6,567 nt of DNA from contig NZ_DATJCA010000054.1 in assembly GCF_035515035.1 (NCBI RefSeq), forward strand, positions 1 through 6,567. The letters run 5' to 3'. Positions within the stretch are counted from its first letter, which is position 1, and each line of letters starts with the position of its first letter. Made by a program: the position numbers and the translations under genes. Shown in pieces: positions 1-6,567 of this stretch. This stretch comes from Gelidibacter sp035515035 (GTDB lineage Bacteria > Bacteroidota > Bacteroidia > Flavobacteriales > Flavobacteriaceae). Below the pieces are notes generated by a model, which was not told where the DNA came from, made no database searches, and was given only the letters and a program-made list of their open reading frames with translations.

Positions 1-395
1 AAGCTATCTTCTTTCGTGAATTTCACCGTACGCATTTGCTTAGCTTGAGAATCTTTAGGAAAAAAACCGATCGGGTCTTCTAAGAATGCCCCGTTAAAGA
101 AGTTCAGCCCCACGTGGTTTTTAAATGCACTCGAGCTACAAATCATCTTGCCTTTGTAAGAAAACACCGGACTGTTCCATTTCCATTCCTCTACGATTTC
201 GGGCACTGCTTCGTGGATAAGTTTTCTGATTTCTCGTATCAAGCTGCCCCGCCAACGTTTGGCGTGTATATGCAGTAGCGGATTAGAAGCACTTTCCTCC
301 CCAGTTAACACAATGTTTCTTAAAAGCACAGACCTTCGATTTACCACTTCACCCGCTATTGCTACATACACGCTGTTACCGCCTAGTGCTTTCAT
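1..395 (-). CDS. DUF1801-family protein, C-terminus off the window edge, N-terminus replaced by repeat-derived codons
   Basis: The open frame runs from an ATG at 395-393 to the left edge (131 full codons) without a stop. From about residue 48 (WRG) it reads like a DUF1801 / YdhG-type protein: a helix ending in HEAVPEIVEEWKWNSPVFSY, then KGKMICSSSAFKNHVGLNFF and a FLEDPIGFF segment. The family is small, cytoplasmic and of unknown biochemical function. Residues 1-47 do not look like protein: they translate an imperfect palindromic element (251-383). Typical homologues have 20-40 native residues before the WRG-like position, so the native start appears to be lost. The ATG overlaps the helicase stop codon as ATGA (395-392), so translation by coupling is possible. 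Alternatives are a TTG at about 241-239, or a 5'-truncated pseudogene. DUF1801 assignment is fairly sure; the start is not. Confidence 0.6.
   Translation of the reverse strand, partial: MKALGGNSVYVAIAGEVVNRRSVLLRNIVLTGEESASNPLLHIHAKRWRGSLIREIRKLIHEAVPEIVEEWKWNSPVFSYKGKMICSSSAFKNHVGLNFFNGAFLEDPIGFFPKDSQAKQMRTVKFTKEDS
251..383 (-). repeat. Palindromic intergenic element, left copy, reading GGCGGTAAC...CGTTGGC on the minus strand
   Basis: Read on the minus strand, the element begins GGCGGTAAC (383-375) and ends CGTTGGC (257-251). Its two inner arms are GCGTGTATATGCAGTAGCGG (plus strand, 262-281) and an imperfect complement at 353-373 (17 of about 20 positions, one bulge). They surround a 71-nt spacer. 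At the outer end a second small hairpin, CGCCAA-ACG-TTGGCG on the minus strand, overlaps 250-264. The architecture matches the element at 4427-4560 in opposite orientation. The folded shape resembles integron attC sites, but the ends do not clearly fit the GTTRRRY core, so this is only an analogy. It lies directly after the helicase stop codon and provides the first codons of the DUF1801-like frame. Confidence 0.65.
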
Positions 396-3300
396 CTTAA
401 GCTATAATGATGTAATGAATAGCGAATGGTTTTATCTTCTGATTGCACCTTATCACCGATAATAATTTCAACTATCTCTTTGATTTTATCAGGGTTGATG
501 CCGTTTCGTTCGTCTGTTGTGATGAGCTTGTCCATCAAACCATATTCATCATACGTTTTCTTTTTTACGTTGTGCCAAGTCCATTCGTATTTCTTATTTC
601 CAAGTCGTCCCAAATGCTCCCAATACCAGATTCCTTTTTTGGTGATTAAAGTAAAGTCTGTTTTCATGGGCAGTTGCTGATCATCCACAGTAGGTTTTAT
701 CTCATAAAAGAATTTCAATTCATCTTCTCCGAATTCCTTTTGAGCCTCTTTCAATGCCTGATAGATCAACAGTTCCACCCTAGATTCAATGAAAATCCCA
801 TCTACCTCTAATGCATAATAACGATACGGTTTGTCGAGCAGGAGCGTGGTTCTTCTGCTTTCGGTGTAGGAACGTGAACGGGCTTTTTCTAACACGGATT
901 TTTCAAAGGGCTCTTCCTTATCACCCTGAACAAACAGGGTCACAGACTCCCTGCTTCTGGTCAATGCCGTGTAGATTAATTCCTTGGAAAGTAATCCTGG
1001 TTTTTTGGGCAGGATGAAGAAACAATGATTAAATCCGCTTCCTTGGGCTTTGTGCACCGTGATGGCATACGCCAAATCAAATTCTTCCAGTTCAGTACTT
1101 CGGATTCCATCTTCGCCATAAACCGGCATAGGTTCATCCAGTTCAGGAAAATGTAAAAGGGTTTCGCTATCGTCCCGGATCAACCCAATAGAACCATTGG
1201 ATAAAATAAGTTTACCTTTTTCATAGTAGTTCTTGGTTCGAATGATTTTGTCCGACTGCTTGAACCAGTCATTGATCAATTCCAGTTCCTGATTGGATTT
1301 ATACGATCGCTGAACATAGTCGTTGATTTGTCCTGAACCGAAATACTCCGAGCGATAAGGCGTGATCAACTGAAAGTTTTCAAGATTATAGGGCTGGTTT
1401 GGAGATAATTCGCCTGTTTTCTCCAATCCGAAAAGTTGGTTCAGTTTTTCATCGGTATTACCAGCCAATGGTTTTTCAAGTCTTTTGCATAGCCAGTCAA
1501 ATTCTTCATTGATTTGAGTGTAGAGTTCTTCTTCTGTATTCCAAAAATGAATTCTAAATCCTTTTGATATATCCGTTTTACCTGAAGAAATAATCGAAAC
1601 CAAGTTTGCATCAATTTCCCCATCGGTAATGTAGCCTTCGGCAAAATCCAAAATGCGGCTTTCTGCAAGCTCTTGTCTGCAATTAGTTTGCAGTTCGATG
1701 CATTTATCGGCATGATCCGTATTGGTTCTTAAGAAATACAGGATGTCTTTCAAGACCTTACCATATCCAATGGCCGGTAATTGGTGCGGATCGCCCACCA
1801 GCACCAATCGTTTGAACGAAGGCACTTCCACATTGAGGAGTCTGAGCAAATCACGCAGTTTCATCAGGTCAACCATCGACATTTCGTCAATGATGATGTT
1901 ATGGATACTTTGCAGGGTAGAAATAGTCATTTTCTTATTCCTGATGTCCGCCAGCACCTTGTCAATGGTAAAGGCCTCAATGCCCTTGAAATCAGGGTCG
2001 GTTTTTAGGCGCAAAGCAGCCTTGCCCGTTGGGGCGAGCAGCAAATACTTTTCGCCTCTTTTTTTCCATTCAGTAATGATGTTCAGCAGCTCATACGATT
2101 TACCGCTACCGGGATTCCCAGCCAATACAAATAACCTATTGCGGTATATGTTTTCGTACAATTGCTTTCGCTCGCTTTTGAATAAATCTTCTTCAAAGGC
2201 ATCACCCAATTTACTGCCAAGTTTCTTGCAGCTGGCGTTTATGTATTCGTCAAGGTCGGGATAGATGCTTTGTATAGGTTCGTTTTGAATAAGCTGATGA
2301 ATGACCTTTTCGATTTCTCCTTCCGCCTTATATACTTCGTACAGGTAAAAGTAGTTGGTGTCATTCTCCGAAATCACTTTCACTTTGTCTTCGGTTTCTT
2401 CAAAGTGAATGATATAATCCGGTTTTAGGACATGGAAGAAATTAGCCGGAATCTGATATTCCGTATCCATGTTGTAGAACAGGGGATATGCTTTTATAGC
2501 ATTTTCCAATTCTTCGGCATGCACAAAGCAATGACCGGTATTTTCCAGCGTGCGCAGATAACGAATGGTCAATGCCCTGAGCCTGCGCTTGTCGTTGTTG
2601 CGCATTTGCCGTTGCAAGTCTTTACGCTCAATACCGAAGCGGGTATCCGGGAAGTAGGCTACATCTATTTTGAACAAGTCAATTGGGTTGTCGGTCTCTT
2701 CTCCTGTTACCGGATCGAGTAGGGCATCATAGGCCTGGTAATCTTCGTAAAGCAAATAAGGATTCGAACTTATTTCAGACAAAGTATGACTGGCCCGCTC
2801 GTCATCAATTGTCTTTTTCCAATCGCCCGATAATTTCAATTTACCCGATAGGATGCGTTTGTACTGAAAAGGTTTCAGGTTGAGCATACACAAATGCAAA
2901 AACTGCTCTTCCGTCAGGCCGTAGCTGTCTTCCAACGCCTCTTTTACATCTTTGAGCAGGGCGGCATATTTGCGGTAGGTTTTGTTGCTATCTGGATTTT
3001 CAATCAATGCCAAAAAGGTGTCGTAGTATTCATCTTGCTCACCTTGTTGCAATTCTTCGATCAGCTCATCCAACAAAAATTCTTGCTTATCCCAATTCAA
3101 TATGCTGCGGCAGATGGATGAGAATCCGGGAAAATAGGTGCGCTTTTTCCAGCAGAAAGAAAGCAACTGCTCTACGGCATCTATGCGGTCTTGCATTTCG
3201 CTTGGGGAAACAATGCCATCGTCTTTGCAATTAATGAGTTGCTTGCGCATTTTGGTTAAGATGAAAATGGCTTCATCGTCATCCACATCCATGGCCACAT

Positions 3301-4396
3301 ACTTAAAGCAGTGGTTAAGTTCGGGCTCGGTGATGGCTACCTTGATTTTATTCAGCAATTGTTCTTTTCCCTCTGCATCAAAGCCGGGTTGATTCACATA
3401 GTCCAAATACTCGTGATAAGGCATGCGCACCAGTAAATCACGCTCCTGAAAGGAGTAACGAATAGCCCAGTTCATGGAAGGGAAATTCCGGTATTTGGGT
3501 TTGCTCGCTTTCTTTTTGTCAATTAAGTCTTTAGGGCCGAAATAGTGATAATCGCCTTTGTCGGTCACCAGGCCACAGCCCACCACCAGATATTGCTGAT
3601 CTTCTTCCGTTAGCGGATTGCTAAATTTGGCATACATAAAAGCCACCAATTGGCCTTTGCGCACGGCATTGTTGAACTTGGGGATGCGCACCGGCTCCAG
3701 GTTTCTCGGGTAGGCGCCATCGGCTTTCATTTGCTCGTTGGTGCGTGTAAACGAAACGGCAAATGGCCAACTGAACATGGATTGAGCCGGGAGTTCTTCT
3801 TCAATCAGGGTCAACCCAGGGTCGGCAGGGTTGTCATGTTTTACGGGGATGTTTTGCTTGCCAAACAGGTTGACACTCCAAAAGCAGGGCGGCACATATT
3901 CTTCAGTAATCGGCTGGCCTTTGAAAGCCAATTCTTGTTCCAGATTTTTCTCTTTGCGCCTGCGCAAACGTTCGGAGAGCAAGGAATGAAAGCCGCTGCA
4001 ATAGCGATTTTTTAAAGGGTCTTTGCAAATGCTGCCATCCCATTTATTGTCGTGCCAGGCCACCCGAAAGGTGACATGCCGCGCTTTGATTGTATTGTCG
4101 TGCTCCAGGGCTTCTTCTGCATCCTCATTGGCTTCAGCCTGAGCCATCAGGCGTTCAATTTTATCTGCTAAGCCAAGCCCCCAGCGGATGTCCTTATCGG
4201 CCGGACGGTGATATCGCCCCGCTTTTTTGGCCATACGCATCAAACATCCTCTATCATCAAACGTGAATACCCGTTTGTTTTCCGGCAGTTGGGTGAAATC
4301 AATAAACGCCTGCCAATCCTCTTCTGAGTAATTGTCGTAGTGCGCCCGCATGATGTCGAGATCGTAAGGATCGTTTATGTCGTATTGCTGTGCCAT
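392..4396 (-). CDS. RecD-like SF1B DNA helicase with C-terminal PD-(D/E)XK-like nuclease domain
   Basis: This cytoplasmic protein of 1334 residues carries a full RecD-type SF1B helicase set: Walker A GNPGSGKS (760-767), motif Ia APTGKAA (788-794), motif II DEMSM (from D837), motif III GDPHQLP (868-874), CRQ with R907, a TPYRS segment (1012-1016), VHKAQGS (1114-1120), and motif VI YTALTRSR (1142-1149). ATP-driven 5'-3' DNA unwinding is expected from the family. An NPY at 545-547 inside a helical region resembles the helix-hairpin-helix part of RecD2. Near the N-terminus a WHDNKWDGSIC motif (114-124) marks a conserved domain of unknown function that I recall in similar helicases. The C-terminal region has E1204/E1208, D1247 (TDFTL) and E1260 (WEHLG), a nuclease-like arrangement with EHLG where a classical ExK would be. 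The ATG at 4396 follows an A-rich AAAAATTA stretch. Palindromic elements flank the gene on both sides. It differs from plain RecD2 (about 700-800 residues) by long additions at both ends, and it is not RecD of RecBCD, since no recB or recC is beside it. Confidence 0.9.
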   Translation of the reverse strand: MAQQYDINDPYDLDIMRAHYDNYSEEDWQAFIDFTQLPENKRVFTFDDRGCLMRMAKKAGRYHRPADKDIRWGLGLADKIERLMAQAEANEDAEEALEHDNTIKARHVTFRVAWHDNKWDGSICKDPLKNRYCSGFHSLLSERLRRRKEKNLEQELAFKGQPITEEYVPPCFWSVNLFGKQNIPVKHDNPADPGLTLIEEELPAQSMFSWPFAVSFTRTNEQMKADGAYPRNLEPVRIPKFNNAVRKGQLVAFMYAKFSNPLTEEDQQYLVVGCGLVTDKGDYHYFGPKDLIDKKKASKPKYRNFPSMNWAIRYSFQERDLLVRMPYHEYLDYVNQPGFDAEGKEQLLNKIKVAITEPELNHCFKYVAMDVDDDEAIFILTKMRKQLINCKDDGIVSPSEMQDRIDAVEQLLSFCWKKRTYFPGFSSICRSILNWDKQEFLLDELIEELQQGEQDEYYDTFLALIENPDSNKTYRKYAALLKDVKEALEDSYGLTEEQFLHLCMLNLKPFQYKRILSGKLKLSGDWKKTIDDERASHTLSEISSNPYLLYEDYQAYDALLDPVTGEETDNPIDLFKIDVAYFPDTRFGIERKDLQRQMRNNDKRRLRALTIRYLRTLENTGHCFVHAEELENAIKAYPLFYNMDTEYQIPANFFHVLKPDYIIHFEETEDKVKVISENDTNYFYLYEVYKAEGEIEKVIHQLIQNEPIQSIYPDLDEYINASCKKLGSKLGDAFEEDLFKSERKQLYENIYRNRLFVLAGNPGSGKSYELLNIITEWKKRGEKYLLLAPTGKAALRLKTDPDFKGIEAFTIDKVLADIRNKKMTISTLQSIHNIIIDEMSMVDLMKLRDLLRLLNVEVPSFKRLVLVGDPHQLPAIGYGKVLKDILYFLRTNTDHADKCIELQTNCRQELAESRILDFAEGYITDGEIDANLVSIISSGKTDISKGFRIHFWNTEEELYTQINEEFDWLCKRLEKPLAGNTDEKLNQLFGLEKTGELSPNQPYNLENFQLITPYRSEYFGSGQINDYVQRSYKSNQELELINDWFKQSDKIIRTKNYYEKGKLILSNGSIGLIRDDSETLLHFPELDEPMPVYGEDGIRSTELEEFDLAYAITVHKAQGSGFNHCFFILPKKPGLLSKELIYTALTRSRESVTLFVQGDKEEPFEKSVLEKARSRSYTESRRTTLLLDKPYRYYALEVDGIFIESRVELLIYQALKEAQKEFGEDELKFFYEIKPTVDDQQLPMKTDFTLITKKGIWYWEHLGRLGNKKYEWTWHNVKKKTYDEYGLMDKLITTDERNGINPDKIKEIVEIIIGDKVQSEDKTIRYSLHHYSLR

Positions 4397-4426
4397 TAAT
4401 TTTTATCGTGTACTTGTTTTAGCATT

Positions 4427-4560
4427 GGCGGTAACGGTCTCGGCTATGCGTAGTGCGGGATTTCAAGGCACTTACCTTTCAATTTAGCACTTAGTTTATT
4501 AAATGTAATTACTTTTATATCAGCAATTTCGCCCGCATTACGTATAGCCATTGTTGGGCA
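4427..4560 (+). repeat. Palindromic intergenic element, right copy, reading GGCGGTAAC...GTTGGGC on the plus strand
   Basis: On the plus strand the element begins GGCGGTAAC (4427-4435). It has an arm GGCTATGCGTAGTGCGGG (4442-4459), a 72-nt spacer, and the near-complement CCCGCATTACGTATAGCC (4532-4549; 16 of 18, both mismatches being G:T-compatible). It ends GTTGGGC (4553-4559). The outer bases ATTG (4424-4427) and CAAT (4559-4562) also pair. Same-length spacer and same ends as the element at 251-383, but inverted, so the GGCGGTAAC end of each copy faces the helicase gene. It lies 30 bp upstream of the helicase start and so forms part of that gene's 5' region. A 79-codon open frame through it (4683-4444) is best read as repeat sequence. 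Confidence 0.65.
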
Positions 4561-4587
4561 ATCGTACTTTATTTTCGTCCGTTTGTC

Positions 4588-4675
4588 AGCGTTGGCAAAG
4601 ACATACTCTTTGGCAAGTTTTGGCTTGTGTGTCGGCTGGTGCGACTTGCCAATGTGTATGGCTTTAAGCGTTGGC
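4588..4675 (-). repeat. 22-bp-arm inverted repeat with 9-bp flanking direct repeats, overlapping the end of the HEPN-like gene
   Basis: Arms at 4597-4618 and 4644-4665 pair at 19 of 22 positions, including a perfect innermost TTGGCAAGT / ACTTGCCAA, around a 25-nt loop. Directly outside the arms is the same 9-mer in direct orientation, AGCGTTGGC, at 4588-4596 and 4667-4675 (one base separates the right copy from its arm). The upstream gene's last codons and its TAA (4666-4664) lie in the right flank and arm, so the repeat supplies the stop codon. There is no T-tract after the stem on the minus strand, so it is not a standard intrinsic terminator, though it could protect the 3' end of the mRNA. 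The direct repeats look like a duplication or recombination footprint. I recall similar sequence at many intergenic positions in Bacteroidota. Confidence 0.7.
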
Positions 4676-6271
4676 TTTTTCATCCGTCATTCTTTCTTCG
4701 TTCAATAATTTTCCTTCCAATGTGTTAAAAGTATATATTGATTTTATAAATATTTCCTTTGCAACTTCTATGTAATTATCTTCTTTTATTCCGAAGTATT
4801 TAATCGCTTTTTTGCATTTTGAATTTGAGTTACTGAAACTATGAGCCAACAAACCTGAACGCAAATCCCATAAATTTCTTAGAAACACAATCATATCAGG
4901 AATTTTCATTTGATGGGCTTCCAAAAATTTCTCAAATTTTGTAATGCTGTTGTCGCCATCTTCTTTGATAATTGTTTTTGCTAACTCTTTCGAGTTAAGT
5001 CTATCAATCGTGATTATGCTAATTGAAAGAATTTGTTCGCAGAATGATTTTACATTATTTGAAGTTGGAATATGTAGTGAGTTGAATCGAAATTCATCTT
5101 CTTTTGCTAATGGCTTATAAAGTCTCCAACCAAACTTGGCTTCCCATTTTTTATTGAATTGCTCGTATTTGTGTTTGAAGAACAAATCGGGCGTTTCTGG
5201 ATGGTCAACCCAATTTCCTTCAATCATTGTTTGGTAATATGCGTGACTTATCCCTTTCTGTGGCTCAATATTGTGATGCTTCCAATGTAATTGTTCCTTG
5301 TGAGGTAAATAACCTAATTCAATTAAAAAAACTGCAACATAATCTTCATTATTGTTGTCTATTTTGAGCGTAAAAAATTTGGATTTTACGTGCCACCCAT
5401 CCACTTCATATTTTTTTGGTTCGTTGTAATATTTGTTTAGAACCTCTTTTTTGAAATAGGTTAGTACAAAGTACTTTTCATTAGTCTTACTACAATCTTG
5501 ATATACAAAATCACCGTTTTCATCATAGCCTGTTATGAACTTTTCATATACTTGATTTTCGTAATCAAAATGATAGCTCTGCGATTTAGATGGGTCAAAA
5601 CTGATTATTTTTTTTCCTAAAATCCAACTTTGAAATTTGCCGTCCAATGGTCTGATTAAATGATTGTAAAAATAATTATCACCTTTAAAATCTTTATCGA
5701 GCGGCTCAATTCCATTTCCTTTTAAATCAATTTCGCCAACTCGCATAAAATCAAAGCACAGTGAAAAATGAACTTGCCTAACAGCAATGTACTCTTTTAG
5801 ATATTTGAGTTTTATCTTTATTTTTTTCGGTTCAATTCTAATTACTTCATCTAAATCACCAAGGTCATCAATGAAGTAATATTTGCGGTTTTGTTTGTTC
5901 TCAGCCCGTTCATATAATTTGAAGTAAAGAACAAACTCTTCCGATATATCAACATATTGCTCATCACCATCATTAAAATTAAAGTGCTTTATAAAAATAA
6001 ACGGCTCAAATCCATTATCTGCATAAGTTTGGTAAGTTGTTTTAGACTTACCATCTTTAAATGATGTAATTATTGAAGGTTTCCCTTCATAATAAGGTCT
6101 AATAACCCAATCGGTTTGTGATTTGTACTCGTCAATTTTGGAATCGTGTACTAAACAGCAATAAACAAGGTCGTCTTTTGTTGATTCGTAAATAGTTATC
6201 CAACCATCTTTGATAAAAGTGGTTTCAAGTTGCTTTAACCTATCTTGGATCAAAAAATACTCCTTATCCAT
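4664..6271 (-). CDS. Putative HEPN-domain protein of a defence-associated family (unnamed)
   Basis: A soluble protein of 535 residues with no signal peptide or membrane segment evident. Residues ~20-390 are rich in aromatic and charged residues and look beta-strand-rich. A section around 105-170 (EYxxISEEFVLYFKLYE, then KIKIKLKYLKEYIAVRQVHFSL) recalls an unnamed family of hypothetical proteins from defence loci. Residues ~400-525 are predicted helical and contain LRNLWDLRSGLLAHS with R471 and H477, fitting the R-x4-6-H signature of HEPN ribonucleases. In that superfamily the motif cleaves RNA in toxins and abortive-infection proteins. The overall plan (large N-terminal sensor-like region, C-terminal HEPN) resembles ApeA, but I cannot show homology. 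The ATG at 6271 overlaps the upstream RM gene's stop by 8 bp, and AAAGAAG lies just upstream as a possible ribosome site, so the two are probably co-translated. Sample lines are only about 22-32% GC. The last residues (KANA) and stop come from a repeat, so the native C-terminus may have been slightly altered. Confidence 0.75.
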   Translation of the reverse strand: MDKEYFLIQDRLKQLETTFIKDGWITIYESTKDDLVYCCLVHDSKIDEYKSQTDWVIRPYYEGKPSIITSFKDGKSKTTYQTYADNGFEPFIFIKHFNFNDGDEQYVDISEEFVLYFKLYERAENKQNRKYYFIDDLGDLDEVIRIEPKKIKIKLKYLKEYIAVRQVHFSLCFDFMRVGEIDLKGNGIEPLDKDFKGDNYFYNHLIRPLDGKFQSWILGKKIISFDPSKSQSYHFDYENQVYEKFITGYDENGDFVYQDCSKTNEKYFVLTYFKKEVLNKYYNEPKKYEVDGWHVKSKFFTLKIDNNNEDYVAVFLIELGYLPHKEQLHWKHHNIEPQKGISHAYYQTMIEGNWVDHPETPDLFFKHKYEQFNKKWEAKFGWRLYKPLAKEDEFRFNSLHIPTSNNVKSFCEQILSISIITIDRLNSKELAKTIIKEDGDNSITKFEKFLEAHQMKIPDMIVFLRNLWDLRSGLLAHSFSNSNSKCKKAIKYFGIKEDNYIEVAKEIFIKSIYTFNTLEGKLLNEERMTDEKANA

Positions 6272-6567
6272 TTGTCAAAACTTCTTTATTGGCTGTTTCC
6301 ATAAACTCAATTTCATCAATCTCCCTCATCAACCGATCCGTCTCAGTCAATGCCACAATAATTTTTTGATAATGCAAAATATCGTCAAACTCTAATTTTC
6401 TTCCTTTGCGGTCTTTTAGCCATTTTTGGGCGGGTTGATAACCACCAATGTAAAACTCCCAAGCGACTAATGGCACTTTATCAAAATACTGATGGTCATT
6501 AATATATACTTTGCCGTATGTTTCGTTATCTGCTACATAACCTGGACTTGATTTGGTGATTTTTCTG
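6264..6567 (-). CDS. Type ISP-like restriction-modification enzyme / adenine-specific DNA methyltransferase, C-terminal end only
   Basis: The frame is open from the right window edge to a TAA at 6266-6264, giving 100 codons of the 3' end of a larger gene. It includes GKVYINDHQYFDKVP, then WEFYIGGYQPAQKWLKDRKG, then DDILHYQKIIVALTETDRLM and REID. This series, with xFxIGGYQxxxKWLKDRKGR and a following HYQKI helix, is characteristic of the C-terminal target-recognition region of type ISP and related single-chain RM enzymes. In that family one polypeptide combines a nuclease, an SF2 translocase (in full ISP enzymes), an N6-adenine methyltransferase and this specificity domain. The catalytic parts lie outside the window, so a stand-alone methyltransferase or type IIG enzyme is also possible. 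An internal GTG at 6476 is only a methionine-like start within this frame; the frame continues upstream. The 8-bp overlap with the next gene's start implies one operon. Confidence 0.85.
   Translation of the reverse strand, partial: RKITKSSPGYVADNETYGKVYINDHQYFDKVPLVAWEFYIGGYQPAQKWLKDRKGRKLEFDDILHYQKIIVALTETDRLMREIDEIEFMETANKEVLTNG

Noticed and set aside
251..383. A true integron attC site
   Set aside because: The stem-loop form fits loosely, but the ends (GGCGGTAAC, CGTTGGC) do not give matching RYYYAAC and GTTRRRY cores, and no integrase is in the window. Kept only as an analogy.
259..462. A 67-codon plus-strand open frame over the left palindromic element
   Set aside because: It crosses the repeat and the 3' end of the helicase gene antisense and has no protein-like features.
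1722..2264. A 180-codon plus-strand open frame
   Set aside because: It lies antisense to the helicase motor, across Walker A and motifs Ia, II and III, whose protein motifs are unmistakable on the minus strand. It is a shadow frame.
3650..4015. A 121-codon plus-strand open frame
   Set aside because: It is antisense to the N-terminal part of the helicase gene in a GC-richer stretch, with no recognisable domain. Shadow frame.
4597..4665. Intrinsic transcription terminator after the HEPN-like gene
   Set aside because: The stem is long but has a 25-nt loop, and no run of T follows it in the direction of transcription.
4588..4675. CRISPR array
   Set aside because: The repeated AGCGTTGGC occurs only twice and flanks a single inverted repeat; there are no regular spacers.
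4444..4683. A 79-codon minus-strand open frame starting inside the end of the HEPN-like gene
   Set aside because: Nearly its whole length translates the stem-loop (4588-4675) and the palindromic element (4427-4560). The peptide is basic, low in hydrophobic core and shaped by the repeats, so it is more likely non-coding.

Overview
The window looks like an accessory, defence-island-like stretch of a Bacteroidota chromosome, perhaps from the Chitinophagales, Sphingobacteriales or Cytophagales. This is inferred from A-rich sequence before start codons, A/T-ending codons in the right half, and intergenic palindromic elements (GGCGGTAAC / CGTTGGC type) that I recall from that phylum. No search was possible, so the placement is tentative. 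Every supported gene is on the minus strand, so the genes read from right to left.

Layout in transcription order. (1) At 6567-6264 is the last 100 codons of what looks like a type ISP / type II-like restriction-modification enzyme, recognised from its C-terminal target-recognition region. (2) It overlaps by 8 bp a 535-codon gene (6271-4664). That protein has a long N-terminal region of unknown fold and a C-terminal all-alpha domain with an R-x5-H signature typical of HEPN ribonucleases. (3) The 267 bp between this gene and the next (4663-4397) is not normal spacer. It holds a 22-bp-arm inverted repeat flanked by 9-bp direct repeats, then a second long imperfect palindrome. (4) A 1334-codon gene (4396-392) encodes a RecD-type SF1B helicase with a conserved N-terminal domain and a C-terminal PD-(D/E)XK-like nuclease domain. 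(5) Its stop codon overlaps the ATG of an open frame (395-1, running off the left edge). The first ~47 codons of that frame are palindromic repeat sequence, and the rest is a DUF1801-family protein.

The helicase gene is bracketed by two elements of one family in opposite orientation: GTTACCGCC at 375-383 and GGCGGTAAC at 4427-4435. Each element has ~18-21 nt imperfect inverted arms around a 71-72 nt spacer. This makes the helicase look like a cassette, and the left junction seems to have replaced the normal N-terminus of the DUF1801 gene.

How the genes may work together (inference): the RM enzyme and the HEPN protein form a translationally coupled pair, which suggests DNA restriction backed by an RNA-targeting growth-arrest effector. 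The helicase-nuclease may be an independent DNA-processing or defence factor, since repeats separate it from the pair and its base composition is higher in GC.
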